A stretch of DNA of 64,000 nt from Nonomuraea maritima (GTDB lineage: Bacteria > Actinomycetota > Actinomycetes > Streptosporangiales > Streptosporangiaceae), in assembly GCF_900100395.1 (NCBI RefSeq), contig NZ_FNFB01000008.1, forward strand, positions 229,618 through 293,617. Reading direction: 5' to 3'. The notes beneath the pieces were generated by a model. It had not been told where the DNA came from. It did not search any database and saw nothing but the letters and a program-made list of their open reading frames with translations. The position numbers were made by a program, and so were the translations under genes. Each line of letters opens with the position of its first letter. Within the stretch, counting starts at the first letter, position 1. Of the stretch, positions 1 to 9,841 are shown in pieces.

Positions 1-1092
1 GACCGCGAGGCACACCTCGGTCGCGTACCGGTCGACCAGGCGCCGCAGCGGCGCCGTGACGTGCGCGTACGGCGCCGCCACCGCCGCGTGCTCGGCCATC
101 CGGGGCGGCGCGCCGTCGAAGGCCACGTAACCGGCGCCGCGCAGCAGCACCTTCGACTCGTGCAGGAACGCCGCCTGCTGGGCGTTCTTCGGGTCGAGGT
201 CGTGCACGACCGTGCCGTAGGAGGCGCCGTCGGGCCAGGGGACGTCGAGCGCCCGCGCCAGCCGGCGCACCGTGTCCAGGTCGGCGGGCCGCGGCCGGGG
301 CAGCACCCGCAGCACCCCGACCTCGGCGTCGAGCATCATCGTGGCCGCGGCCATGCCGGTCAGCAGCGAGATCTGCGCGTTCCACGTCTCGGCGGGCAGC
401 GGCAGCCGGAACTCCAGCCGGTAGCGTCCGCCGTGGTGCACCACCTCCTGCTCGGGGACGGGCAGGGTGACGCCGCCGCGTGCGCGTTCGAGGTCGAGGC
501 GCAACCGGCCGATCTCGGCCAGCAGCGCGAGGACGCCGTCGGCGGTGCCCGTGTCGACGGCCGCCTGCACGTAGGCGTAGTCGAGCCGCTCGCGGCTGCG
601 GACGAGGGCGCGCCGGACGTCGGCGCCCACGGTGCGGCCGTCGGCGTCGAGGTCGACGCACCACACCGCGGCCGGCCGCACGGCGCCGGGCAGCAGGCTG
701 GCGGCGCCCTCCGACAGCACCGGGGGATGCAGCGGCACCCGGCCCATCGGCAGGTAGACGGTCTCCCCGCGGGTGCGGGCCTCGGCGTCGATCACGCCGC
801 CGGGCCGTACGAACGCGCCGACGTCGGCGATCGCGTACCAGACGCGGTAGCCGGCGCGCAGCCGTTCCAGGTGGAGGGCCTGGTCGAGGTCCATCGAGCC
901 GGGCGGGTCGATCGTGACGAACGGCACGTCGGTCAGGTCGGTCGCCGGCAGCCGCGGCACCCGCGCCACCCAGGCGGCCTCGTCGAGGACGGGCTGGGGG
1001 AAACCGTCGGGCAGCCGGTGTTCCCGCTCGATGCGCCGGAACCCGTCCGCCCATTTCAGGGGGATCGGCTCGGGGACCGCAATGGTGGGCAC
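1..1092 (-). CDS. RNB-domain ribonuclease, 3' end beyond window
   Basis: The reverse strand is open from a GTG at 1092 through the left edge, giving 364 codons without a stop. The product reads like the RNB catalytic core of the RNase II/R superfamily (3'-5' exoribonuclease): a stretch FVTIDPPGSMDLDQA near residue 65 carries the Asp cluster that holds catalytic Mg2+, followed by YAIADVGAFV and, near the edge, APLRRLVDRYATEVCL. No N-terminal cold-shock domain is visible, so it is probably one of the shorter actinobacterial RNB proteins. It lies 48 bp downstream of the siderophore-interacting protein on the same strand and may be read from the same promoter. The start has only a weak ribosome site, so a different start is possible. 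The C-terminus is outside the window. Confidence 0.88.
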   Translation of the reverse strand, partial: MPTIAVPEPIPLKWADGFRRIEREHRLPDGFPQPVLDEAAWVARVPRLPATDLTDVPFVTIDPPGSMDLDQALHLERLRAGYRVWYAIADVGAFVRPGGVIDAEARTRGETVYLPMGRVPLHPPVLSEGAASLLPGAVRPAAVWCVDLDADGRTVGADVRRALVRSRERLDYAYVQAAVDTGTADGVLALLAEIGRLRLDLERARGGVTLPVPEQEVVHHGGRYRLEFRLPLPAETWNAQISLLTGMAAATMMLDAEVGVLRVLPRPRPADLDTVRRLARALDVPWPDGASYGTVVHDLDPKNAQQAAFLHESKVLLRGAGYVAFDGAPPRMAEHAAVAAPYAHVTAPLRRLVDRYATEVCLAV

Positions 1093-1140
1093 GCCGGACA
1101 ACTTACCGGCGTCGCGCTCCGGCCGGGAGGGCGGTGCCGC

Positions 1141-2043
1141 TCATTCGTACTGCTCGGCGCGGCCTTCGCGCCAGTACCCCATGAAGGCGACGGAACGGCG
1201 GTCGACGCCGCGTTCGGCGACCAGGTGGCGGCGCAGCAGCTTGATGACGCCGGCCTCGCCCGCCAGCCACGCGTACAGCGGGCCGTGCGGGGAGGCGTCC
1301 TCCTGCGGCACCTCCCACAGCTCCACCGCGTCGACGTCCAGGTCCTCGAACGTGTCGTCGGCGGGCGCGGGCTGCGACGGCAGGAGGCGGCCGGCGGCGG
1401 CCCGGACGGCGGGGATCAGGGCCTCGCCGCGTGGGGCGCCGTTCCTGGCCAGCCAGGTCACCTTGACCGGCGCGTCCGTCAGCACCGGCCACTGGTCGTC
1501 GTCGCAGGGCACCTCCATGACCACCTCGCCGGCCAGCCAGGACGGCAGCCGCTCGAGGATGGCGCAGATGGCGGGCACCGCGGTCTCGTCGCCGGCGATC
1601 AGCACGCAGCCGGTGCCCTCGGGCGGGTGGAACTCGACGCCGCCGTGCGTCCCCTCGAAGCCGGCGTCCGGGCCGAGCAGCGCGGCGGCGTCGCCGGGCC
1701 GCACGCTCTCCGCCCACCGGGCGGCGGGGCCGCCGTCGGGGTGCAGGACGATGTCGACGTCCACCTCGCGCGCCTCGGGGCGGACCAGGCGGGCGGTGTA
1801 GGTGCGCATCGGGTTGCGCCTGCCGTCGTCGAGCGCCCGCCACTCGTGGAACCAGCCGGCGCCGGTCGGCAGGTGACGCAGGCCGTGCTGCGGCACCGGG
1901 AGGAACAGCTTGATCCGCTGGTCGAAGCCGTTGTCGGCGAACAGGTGCAGGTCGTCGCCGGTGAAGGTGACGCGCAGGAACGACGGGCTCAGCCGCTGGA
2001 GCCGGTCCACGCGGACGTCGAACATGCGAAAGGGCTCGGTCAT
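1141..2043 (-). CDS. siderophore-interacting protein (FAD-dependent ferric-siderophore reductase family)
   Basis: This 300-residue protein matches the SIP/ViuB family, which reduces ferric siderophores in the cytosol with a flavin and NAD(P)H so that iron is released. The N-terminal FAD-binding barrel contains RVTFTGDDLHLFADNGFDQRIKLFLP and MRTYTAR (flavin-binding RxYT-type motif near residue 88). The C-terminal NAD-binding half has GCVLIAGDETAVPAICAILE near 165 and ends in the family-typical KLLRRHLVAERGVDRRSVAFMGYWREG. The length is normal. An iron box 22 bp upstream of the start predicts repression by an IdeR/DmdR regulator when iron is plentiful. No siderophore synthesis or transport genes are adjacent. 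Confidence 0.93.
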   Translation of the reverse strand: MTEPFRMFDVRVDRLQRLSPSFLRVTFTGDDLHLFADNGFDQRIKLFLPVPQHGLRHLPTGAGWFHEWRALDDGRRNPMRTYTARLVRPEAREVDVDIVLHPDGGPAARWAESVRPGDAAALLGPDAGFEGTHGGVEFHPPEGTGCVLIAGDETAVPAICAILERLPSWLAGEVVMEVPCDDDQWPVLTDAPVKVTWLARNGAPRGEALIPAVRAAAGRLLPSQPAPADDTFEDLDVDAVELWEVPQEDASPHGPLYAWLAGEAGVIKLLRRHLVAERGVDRRSVAFMGYWREGRAEQYE

Positions 2044-2064
2044 CCCCGAAATCTCCGATCAACG

Positions 2065-2083
2065 TTAGGTGAGCCTAACCTAA
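2065..2083. promoter_or_regulatory. iron box (IdeR/DmdR operator)
   Basis: The 19-bp sequence TTAGGTGAGCCTAACCTAA is an almost perfect match to the actinobacterial iron-box consensus TTAGGTTAGGCTAACCTAA, differing at two central positions. It sits 22-40 bp upstream of the siderophore-interacting gene start, where a bound DtxR-family repressor would block transcription. It is the only iron box I see in the window. Confidence 0.9.
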
Positions 2084-2270
2084 CTGATCTCGGGGCGTTC
2101 GGCCAGCCCGGGTTCCAGGGCGGTGCCGTGATCAATCGCCGGCCTGGTTCCGGGAGTGCGGATCAGTCGGCCGGCCCGATCCAGGGGGTGCGGATCATGG
2201 AGTCCGGCGATAGCGTCGGGCGCGGGAAGCCGTTACGCGCCGGGTCCGGCGCACCGACGAAGGAGCCGAT

Positions 2271-4334
2271 GTGTCCACCGTCATCCTCTCGGCCGCGGGT
2301 GCCGCACTGGTGCTCGACGTCTCCGCCCAGGGCCTGCCCCGCGTGCGCCACTTCGGCGCCGAACTGGGCTCCGCTCAGGATCAGGACCTGCTGCCGGTGC
2401 TCGCCGCGCCCGCGCCGCCGCTGCTGCCCGCCCAGGGCGACACCTGGTACGGCCGCCCTGGCCTGTCCGGCGTACGGGAGGGCGAGCACTGGCCGGTGCG
2501 GTGGACCCTGGAACGGCTGGACACCGACGCCACGCAGGGCGCGGGCGGCACGGTGACCGTCACGGCCGCCGACGAACGGGCCGGCCTGCGCCTGGTGAGC
2601 GAGCTGGTCATGGACGCGGGCGGCCTGGTGTCGCTGCGGCACACGCTGACCAACACCGCCGCCTCGCCGTACCGGCTCGGCGGGCTCGTGTGCGCGCTGC
2701 CGGTGCCCGGCCGGGCCGGTGAGCTGCTCGACTTCACCGGACGGTGGGCGCTGGAGAAGGTGCCGCAGCGCAGGGCGTTCGGGCAGGGCGTCTGGTCGCG
2801 GGAGAACCGGCGCGGGCGCACCGGCCATGACGGCACCGGCCTGCTGGTCGCCGGCACGCAGGGGTTCGGGTTCGGTTCCGGCGAGGTGTGGGCGGTGCAC
2901 GCCGGGTGGAGCGGCAACCACGTTCACTACGCCGAACGCATGGCCGAGGGCGCCGCGCTGCTCGGCGCCGGCGAACTCCTCGACCCGGGCGAGGTGGTGC
3001 TCGGCGAGGGCGAGAGCTACACCACGCCGTGGGCGTACTTCTCCTGGTCGGGGGCCGGCCTCGACGACATGAGCGCCCGGCTGCACGCCCACCTGCGCGC
3101 CCGCCCCCTCCCCGCGCGGCCCGTCACGCTGAACAACTGGGAGGCCACCTACTTCGACCACGGTCTCGACCGGCTGCTGGAGCTGGCCGAACGGGCGGCG
3201 GCGGCCGGGATCGAGCGGTTCGTGCTCGACGACGGCTGGTTCCGCCACCGCCGCCACGACCGGGCGGGCCTCGGCGACTGGTACGTCGACGAGGGCGTGT
3301 GGCCCGGCGGCCTGCACCCGCTGGCCGACCGCGTCCGCAAGCTCGGCATGCAGTTCGGCCTGTGGTTCGAGCCCGAGATGGTCAACCCCGACTCCGACCT
3401 CGCCCGCGAGCACCCCGACTGGCTCCTCGCGCGTCCCGAGCGGATGCCGCCGCCGCACCGCAACCAGCAGGTGCTCGACCTCGCCCGGCCGGAGGTGTAC
3501 GCGTACCTGCTGGAACGGCTCGACACCCTGGTCGGCGAGTACGCGCTCGACTACATCAAGTGGGACCACAACCGTGACCTCGCCGAGCCGGTGCACGACG
3601 GCGCGCCCGGCGTGCACGCGCAGACGCTGGCGACGTACCGGCTGCTGGACGAGCTGCGCCGCCGCCACCCCGGGCTCGAGATCGAGTCGTGCTCGTCGGG
3701 CGGCGCGCGCATCGACTACGGCATCCTCGCGCGCACCGACCGGGTGTGGACCTCCGACAGCAACGACGCCCTCGACCGGCAGGCGATCCAGCGCTGGACC
3801 GGGCTGCTCGTGCCGCCGGAGCGGATGGGAGCCCACGTCGGCGCGCCGCGCGACCACATCACCGGCCGGTCGCTGCCGCTGGCCTTCCGCGCGGCGACCG
3901 CGCTGTTCGGGCACATGGGCGTCGAGTGGGACCTGACCTCGGCGAGCGAGGCCGAGCTGGAGGAGCTGGCCGGCTGGATCGCGCTGCACAAGCGGCTGCG
4001 TCCGCTGCTGCACGCCGGGCGGGTCGTGCGGGCCGACCACCCCGACCCGTCGGCGCTGCTGCACGGCGTGGTGCTGCCCGACCGGGCGGTCTTCGCGTAC
4101 GTGCAGCTGACCTCGCGGGTGACCGTGGGAGGCGAGCCGCTGCGGCTGCCGGGGCTCGACCCGCAGGCCGTGTACGAGGTGCGGGTCGCCGGCCCTGAGC
4201 CGGACGGGGCACGGCTGCCGGACTGGACGGGCGGGCCGGTGCGGCTTTCCGGCTCGGTCCTGGGCGAGCTGGGGCTGCCCGCTCCGTCGCTGCGTCCCGC
4301 GTCCGCGCTGCTGGTGGAGCTGCTACGGGTGTAG
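2271..4334 (+). CDS. alpha-galactosidase, GH36 family
   Basis: This 687-residue protein has the full GH36 plan: an N-terminal beta-sandwich, a central TIM barrel and a C-terminal beta domain. It should hydrolyse terminal alpha-galactosyl groups (melibiose, raffinose type) with retention of configuration. The nucleophile motif YIKWDHNRD lies near residue 430, SCSSGGARIDYG near 475 and the acid/base motif WTSDSNDALDRQ near 495. NNWEATYFDHG and LDDGWFRHRRHD near 290-330 are further family signatures. The start is GTG at 2271, with AGGAG at 2261-2265. There is no signal peptide, so the enzyme is cytoplasmic. It stands alone with its own terminator and has no sugar transporter next to it. Confidence 0.95.
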   Translation: MSTVILSAAGAALVLDVSAQGLPRVRHFGAELGSAQDQDLLPVLAAPAPPLLPAQGDTWYGRPGLSGVREGEHWPVRWTLERLDTDATQGAGGTVTVTAADERAGLRLVSELVMDAGGLVSLRHTLTNTAASPYRLGGLVCALPVPGRAGELLDFTGRWALEKVPQRRAFGQGVWSRENRRGRTGHDGTGLLVAGTQGFGFGSGEVWAVHAGWSGNHVHYAERMAEGAALLGAGELLDPGEVVLGEGESYTTPWAYFSWSGAGLDDMSARLHAHLRARPLPARPVTLNNWEATYFDHGLDRLLELAERAAAAGIERFVLDDGWFRHRRHDRAGLGDWYVDEGVWPGGLHPLADRVRKLGMQFGLWFEPEMVNPDSDLAREHPDWLLARPERMPPPHRNQQVLDLARPEVYAYLLERLDTLVGEYALDYIKWDHNRDLAEPVHDGAPGVHAQTLATYRLLDELRRRHPGLEIESCSSGGARIDYGILARTDRVWTSDSNDALDRQAIQRWTGLLVPPERMGAHVGAPRDHITGRSLPLAFRAATALFGHMGVEWDLTSASEAELEELAGWIALHKRLRPLLHAGRVVRADHPDPSALLHGVVLPDRAVFAYVQLTSRVTVGGEPLRLPGLDPQAVYEVRVAGPEPDGARLPDWTGGPVRLSGSVLGELGLPAPSLRPASALLVELLRV

Positions 4335-4346
4335 CTCGCAGATCTG

Positions 4347-4384
4347 GACGGCACGTCCCGCCGCGGAGGGCGGGACGTGTCGTC
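4347..4384 (+). terminator. intrinsic-type hairpin after alpha-galactosidase
   Basis: An 11-bp perfect stem (CACGTCCCGCC pairing with GGCGGGACGTG around a GCGGAG loop at 4352-4379) extends to 16 bp through one G-U pair. It begins 12 bp after the stop codon. No U-run follows, as is usual for actinobacterial terminators. Confidence 0.75.
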
Positions 4385-4466
4385 GTGCTGACCTCAGGCT
4401 CCGGGCGCAGCCGGAAACCGCCCGATCTGGAGGTGGGCAGCGTGTCGCCCGCTGCGGGGCTGAGGG

Positions 4467-5345
<879 letters not shown>

Positions 5346-5378
5346 GATCGTTGGTCCTTCGAACGAGTGGGTGCCTGG

Positions 5379-5408
5379 ACTCTAGGTTCACACTCTCCCA
5401 ACTGTCAA
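5379..5408 (-). promoter_or_regulatory. promoter of the dehalogenase-like gene
   Basis: On the minus strand TTGACA (5408-5403) is followed after 18 bp by TAGAGT (5384-5379), ahead of the start at 5345. The 123-bp divergent region is unusually AT-rich for this window and contains the CAACTGTCAACATCTCAACT cluster, a plausible site for the MarR protein. Confidence 0.55.
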
Positions 5409-5468
5409 CATCTCAACTATTTTCAGTGCAACCATCAGCTGCTAGCATTGCGCCAGGAGGTGAGGCTC

Positions 5469-6329
5469 GTGCCCGACCAGGCAGGAGGCGTCGTCGACGA
5501 CGAGTCCGGACCGCTGCATGCGACCACCGGCCATCTGATGCGCCGCGTGTTCACCGCCATCACCGCTCATGCCGTGCAGGACGGGCCGCAGTCGCGGGAG
5601 TTCGTGGTGCTCGACATCCTCGCCGACGAGGACGCCCCCTCCCAGCAGGATCTCGCCCACCGGCTCGGCATCAACCGCACGATCATGGTCAGGCTGCTCG
5701 ATCGGCTCCAGGAAGCGGGCCATGTCGTGCGCACCCGCAACCCGGCCAACCGCCGCACCTACGTGCTGTCACTGACCGAGGCGGGCCGCAGCGCCCTGGA
5801 CGACATGCGCCGCGCCGTCGCCGACCGCGACGCCCGGCTCGCCGGCGCGCTCACCGAGCCCGAACGGCTGCGCCTCACCGAGCTGCTGACCAAGCTCGTC
5901 GCCGACGACGGCACCTCCGCCATCCGCAGCATCGAGCACCTGATCGCCCAGGCCCACTACCGGCTGCGCCGGCTCGGGGATCATCGGCTCGAGGCGTACG
6001 GCCTGCGCACCCGTCACTTCGCCCTGCTGCCCGCCCTCGACCGGCTCGGGCCCTGCCCGCAGGAGCAACTGGCCCGATATCTGCACCTGACAGAACCGGC
6101 CACCGCGTCACTCGTCGAGGAGCTGGTCAAGGCCAGCATCGTTTCCCGTGGCCAGGACCCGCACGACCGACGCCGCTATGCCCTTCAGCTCACCGACCTC
6201 GGCCGCGCCCGCATTCCCGCGGTGCGTGAAGCCATGGAGAGCATGGAACGCGACCTCGACGACCTCCTCGGCCCGGACGGCGCTCAAGAACTCCGTGACC
6301 TTCTTCCCAAGCTCCTGCCGTACGCGTAG
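5469..6329 (+). CDS. MarR-family regulator with two winged-helix domains in one chain
   Basis: The 286-residue product contains two complete MarR winged helices. The first is around residues 38-115 (QDLAHRLGINRTIMVRLLDRLQEAGHVVRTRNPANRRTYV, cited in part). The second is around 180-260 (QEQLARYLHLTEPATASLVEELV, wing DPHDRRRYALQLTDLG). Ordinary MarR proteins are about 150 residues and dimerise, so this one looks like a covalent dimer. The start is GTG at 5469, with AGGAGG at 5455-5460; the frame is open far upstream but no better start is seen. It is divergent from the dehalogenase-like gene and probably controls it and itself in response to a small ligand (inference). Confidence 0.85.
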   Translation: MPDQAGGVVDDESGPLHATTGHLMRRVFTAITAHAVQDGPQSREFVVLDILADEDAPSQQDLAHRLGINRTIMVRLLDRLQEAGHVVRTRNPANRRTYVLSLTEAGRSALDDMRRAVADRDARLAGALTEPERLRLTELLTKLVADDGTSAIRSIEHLIAQAHYRLRRLGDHRLEAYGLRTRHFALLPALDRLGPCPQEQLARYLHLTEPATASLVEELVKASIVSRGQDPHDRRRYALQLTDLGRARIPAVREAMESMERDLDDLLGPDGAQELRDLLPKLLPYA

Positions 6330-6380
6330 GAGGGGCGTTCCCCCCGGCCACGACGGAGCATCGGGGGGCTGACCCACCGG

Positions 6381-6425
6381 CCCGTACGGCTGCCCGTCCA
6401 GCTCGGATGAGGGCAGCCGTACGGG
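6381..6425. terminator. bidirectional terminator hairpin
   Basis: A perfect 15-bp stem, CCCGTACGGCTGCCC at 6381-6395 pairing with GGGCAGCCGTACGGG at 6411-6425 around a 15-nt loop, lies exactly between the convergent MarR gene and the Xaa-Pro aminopeptidase gene. It can serve both. Confidence 0.85.
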
Positions 6426-6431
6426 CGCGGG

Positions 6432-7787
6432 TCAGGTGCGGTCCTTGACCCAGCGCTCCAGGCCGGCCGCGTCGATGGGCAGGGCGGACGAGAGGTTCTC
6501 GGCGCCGTCCTCGGTCACCAGCAGGTCGTCCTCGATCCGTACGCCGATCCCGCGCAGCTCGGGAGGGACCGTGCGGTCGTGGGCGTGGAAGTAGAGCCCC
6601 GGCTCGACGGTCAGCACCATGCCGGGCGCCATCGCCGCCCCGTGGTAGGCCTCCGGCCGTGACCGGTAGCAGTCGTGCACGTCGAGCCCCATGTGGTGGC
6701 CGACGCCGCAGACCAGGTAGCGGCGGTGGTGCTGGCCGGTGTCCGACAGCGCCTCGTCCACCGAGACAGGCAGCAGCCCCCAGTCGTGCAGGCCACGCGC
6801 GATGACCTCCATGCACGCGTGGTGGAAGGCGGTGAACGGCCGTCCGGGCGCCACCTCGGCCAGCCCGGCCAGGTGGGCCCGTTCGACCAGGTCGTACACC
6901 TGCCGCTGGGCCGCGGAGAAGGCGCCGGAGACGGGGAAGGTGCGGGTGACGTCGGCGGTGTAGTGGCTGCGGACCTCGACGCCCATGTCGAGCAGCAGCA
7001 GCTCGCCCTCCAGGACGGGGCCGTCGCAGCGCACCCAGTGCAGGGTGGGCGCGTGCGGGCCGCTGCCGACGATGGTCGCGTAGCCGGGGCCGTTGCCGTA
7101 CGTCCTGGCATACCGGTCGAAGGTGCCCTGCAGCCAGCGCTCGCCGCCGCCCGCGACGGCGGCGGGCACCTCGGCCATTACCGCGGCGAACCCCTCGACC
7201 GTACGGTCGACGGCCTCGCGCAGCTGGGCGACCTCCCACTCGTCCTTGATCATGCGCAGCTCGGCCAGCACCTGCCCGAGCTCCGGCGACGGCTCCGGCC
7301 AGCCGGGGCCGACGAGCAGCGCGCCCTCGGGCGGCCCGGCGAACTCCCCGAGCGGCAGCACGGTGACGCCCAGTGCGGCCGACCACTCGGCGAGCGACGG
7401 GGACGGGCCCACCCACAACTCCCCGTAGAGCGGGTCGGAGAAGAAGCCGGCCTGGCCGGGCCGTAACGGCGGCGGCAGGTAGAGCGTGGCCTCGCCGTCC
7501 GCGACCACGGCCACCGCCTTCTCCTCGGCGCAGCCGGTCAGCCAGAAGAAGTCGCTGTTCACCCGGAAGTCGTAGGTGGTGTCGTAGCTGCGTACCGGCG
7601 CATGGCCCGCCGTGACGACGACCGTGCGGCCGGGCAGGGCCTCGGCCAGGCGGCGCCGGTGCGCGGCGGCGGCCTCGGCGGCGCCGGGGACCAGGTCGGG
7701 GGTGCGGGCGGGGGAGTCCCAGCCCTGCGCGATGTACTCGGTGAACGCGGGGATGTCCGCGAGCCTGGGCAGTTTGCCGTCACTCAC
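6432..7787 (-). CDS. pepP: Xaa-Pro aminopeptidase (M24B)
   Basis: This 451-residue enzyme removes N-terminal residues preceding proline. It has an N-terminal creatinase-like AMP_N domain (residues 1-170, including TYDFRVNSDFFWLTGCAEEKAV) and a pita-bread catalytic domain. The five metal ligands are visible: Asp in LLLDMGVEV, Asp in ADVTRTFP, His in CGVGHHMGLDVHD, Glu in LTVEPGLYF and Glu in IGVRIEDDLLV. The GTG start at 7787 has GGAGGAGG just upstream and overlaps the end of the iminopeptidase gene by 8 bp, so the two are translationally coupled. Cytoplasmic peptide turnover is the expected role. Confidence 0.94.
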   Translation of the reverse strand: MSDGKLPRLADIPAFTEYIAQGWDSPARTPDLVPGAAEAAAAHRRRLAEALPGRTVVVTAGHAPVRSYDTTYDFRVNSDFFWLTGCAEEKAVAVVADGEATLYLPPPLRPGQAGFFSDPLYGELWVGPSPSLAEWSAALGVTVLPLGEFAGPPEGALLVGPGWPEPSPELGQVLAELRMIKDEWEVAQLREAVDRTVEGFAAVMAEVPAAVAGGGERWLQGTFDRYARTYGNGPGYATIVGSGPHAPTLHWVRCDGPVLEGELLLLDMGVEVRSHYTADVTRTFPVSGAFSAAQRQVYDLVERAHLAGLAEVAPGRPFTAFHHACMEVIARGLHDWGLLPVSVDEALSDTGQHHRRYLVCGVGHHMGLDVHDCYRSRPEAYHGAAMAPGMVLTVEPGLYFHAHDRTVPPELRGIGVRIEDDLLVTEDGAENLSSALPIDAAGLERWVKDRT

Positions 7788-9069
7788 CGGAGATTCCTCC
7801 TCCCATCTCACGCACGAGGCCGGCCAGCCGGGTGAACACCCGCTCGTCGTACACGCCGTCGTGCTCGTACTCGTTGGTGACCCACACCTTCGTGTTGCCC
7901 ATCCGCGAGGCGGTGTCGAGCTGCAGGCCGGAGTCGACGTACATGTCGTCGAAGTAGACGGCCGCCGCCACCGGCACCTCGTTGGCCGCCAGGCGGTCGA
8001 GGTCGTACAGCGGCGGCCACGCGGGACGTTCGGCGAGCAGCTCGACGGCGGCGCGGAACGGGCGCAGCGCGCGGATCTCCTCGAACATCCAGGGGTACAT
8101 CATCTCGCCGGTGAACAGCAGCGGCCTGGCGTCCTCGGCGAAGGCCGGGTGGCGGTCGCGCTCGCGCTGCGCCGCCCACGCGGTCGCGCCCGGCCCGGAC
8201 CCGTAGATGCTCTCCTGCAGCGCGGCGAACAGCGGGTTGTCGGCGTAGGAGGAGCGGGTCAGCACCTGGTGCAGGAACGTGTCCGGCAGGGCGCCGCCCG
8301 CGTCGGGCACCGCCTCCTCCAGCAGCCAGTGCATCCGCTCGTAGCCGGGCTTCATGCCGAAGTCGATGCCCAGCGACTGCAGCCGCCGCACGGTGAGCAC
8401 GTCGCCGTCGGGCAGCAGCACGTCGCCCTCGGCCAGCCGGTCGGCCAGCCGCCCCACCGTCTCGGCGTGGTGCGGGTAGCGGCGGTAGAACTCGGCGTTC
8501 TTGGCCGCGACGCGCGGATAGGTGCGCCGGTAGACCTCGGCGGCGTCGGGGTCGAGCGCGGGCAGCCCGCCGGTCACGTAGCAGGCGGTGAGCCCCTCGG
8601 GCGCCGCCGACAGGTAGCGCAGCGTGAGGAAGCCGCCGTAGCTCTGGCCGAGCGTCGACCAGCGCCGCCCGCCGAAGACGGTCGTGCGCAGGTGCTCGGC
8701 GTCGGCCACGATCGAGTCGGCGCGGAAGTGTGCCAGGTAGTCGGCGCCCTCCTTGGGGCCGAGCGCGCTCATCACCCGCCCGTCGATGCGCGAGCTGCGG
8801 CCCGTGCCGCGCTGGTCGAGCAGGATCACCCGGTACGTCTCCAGCGCGCGTCCCAGCCAGCCCGACCGGTCGAGGGGCCGGGGGCTCTTGCCGCCGGGGC
8901 CGCCCTGCAGGAAGAGCAGGCACGGCAGGTCGTCGCCGTCGCGGGCGGGGTCGACCACCTCGCGGGCGAAAACCTTGATCGTCTCCCTGGGGTCGGACCA
9001 GTCGAGCGGCACCTCCTCGACGTGCTCGCGCATCCGCAAGCCGGGAACGGTGTAGGTCGCGGTGATCAA
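7780..9069 (-). CDS. proline iminopeptidase-type alpha/beta hydrolase (S33)
   Basis: The 429-residue product matches S33 prolyl aminopeptidases of the larger class: oxyanion motif LQGGPGGKSP near residue 55, LLDQRGTGRS near 88, nucleophile elbow LGQSYGGF near 140, and a long cap domain. A His in NEYEHDGVYD near the C-terminus is the likely catalytic base. The start is TTG at 9069 with a clear GGAGGAG. It is the first gene of a two-gene operon with pepP; together they would free N-terminal proline and residues before proline from peptides. Substrate preference cannot be read from sequence. Confidence 0.88.
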   Translation of the reverse strand: MITATYTVPGLRMREHVEEVPLDWSDPRETIKVFAREVVDPARDGDDLPCLLFLQGGPGGKSPRPLDRSGWLGRALETYRVILLDQRGTGRSSRIDGRVMSALGPKEGADYLAHFRADSIVADAEHLRTTVFGGRRWSTLGQSYGGFLTLRYLSAAPEGLTACYVTGGLPALDPDAAEVYRRTYPRVAAKNAEFYRRYPHHAETVGRLADRLAEGDVLLPDGDVLTVRRLQSLGIDFGMKPGYERMHWLLEEAVPDAGGALPDTFLHQVLTRSSYADNPLFAALQESIYGSGPGATAWAAQRERDRHPAFAEDARPLLFTGEMMYPWMFEEIRALRPFRAAVELLAERPAWPPLYDLDRLAANEVPVAAAVYFDDMYVDSGLQLDTASRMGNTKVWVTNEYEHDGVYDERVFTRLAGLVREMGGGISGE

Positions 9070-9214
9070 AGTTCTCCTCCTGCGCGGGCGCCGGGCACGT
9101 ACTCCGGCATCTCACATCCGTCACCGTCCCGCAAGGGCCGAAGCCGTCACCGGTGGACTGTGTGACATTGCACCGAACCCTAAGGCCGCCCCTTTCCCGG
9201 CGGCAAGACGTATC

Positions 9215-9841
9215 TCACGCGTCCCGCCGGGTGAAGGCGGCGACGGCCGCCCCGAGCAGACCGGCGGTCCACCCGGCCAGCACCGCCGCGCCCTGGACGG
9301 GGGTCAGCGCGTCCGGCGGCCCGGGGCGGAACATCCGCGCCCCGGCCAGGTCGGGCAGGTAGGCGGCGTACTCGGTGAGCGAGGCGAGCAGGGGCGAGAC
9401 GACGAAGACGAGCGTGAGCACGCCGCCCAGCGCCACGAGCAGCCGTCTGACCAGCAGGGCGACCGCGAACGCGAGCGTGCCGACCAGCACCAGGTAGGCG
9501 GCCGCCGCCACCGGCACGCTCGCCCGCCCGGCGAGCAGGCAGGTCACCGCGGCGAACGGCACGGCGACCGCGAGGTAGGCGGCCAGCTTCCCCGCGACCA
9601 GCAGCACCCTGCCCGGTACGGCGACCAGGGAGGTGCCGGCGTGCTCGGCGGCCACGGTGAGCACGCCGAGCAGGATGAACCCGGCCTGCGCGTACGTGAT
9701 CACCTGGACCGGCGTGGCGCCGGCCACGTACGCGAGCCCGGCGGCGACCGCGACCGTCGTGCCCACGGTGAGCGGCACGGCGGGCAGGCTGCGCAGCTTG
9801 ACCAGTTCGGCGGCGAGGACCCGCCACGGGTGGTTCGTCAC
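9215..9841 (-). CDS. ABC-2 type transporter permease (second permease)
   Basis: A 208-residue membrane protein with about five to six hydrophobic segments. It begins with NHPWRVLAAELVKLRSLPAV, a pattern usual for ABC-2 permeases, and ends in TAGLLGAAVAAFTRRDA, the same C-terminal signature as its upstream neighbour, so the two are paralogous halves. The GTG start at 9841 overlaps the previous stop (GTGA). It is the last gene of an ATPase-permease-permease exporter operon. The exported substrate is unknown; in this genus the type often handles peptides or antibiotics. Confidence 0.85.
   Translation of the reverse strand: MTNHPWRVLAAELVKLRSLPAVPLTVGTTVAVAAGLAYVAGATPVQVITYAQAGFILLGVLTVAAEHAGTSLVAVPGRVLLVAGKLAAYLAVAVPFAAVTCLLAGRASVPVAAAAYLVLVGTLAFAVALLVRRLLVALGGVLTLVFVVSPLLASLTEYAAYLPDLAGARMFRPGPPDALTPVQGAAVLAGWTAGLLGAAVAAFTRRDA

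Noticed and set aside
61..2556. 831-codon open frame on the plus strand
   Set aside because: It is the mirror of the RNB and SIP genes on the minus strand; the product is His/Arg/Gly-rich without domains, a common artefact of high-GC DNA. The same holds for other long frames opposite ssu, tricorn and HelR-like genes.
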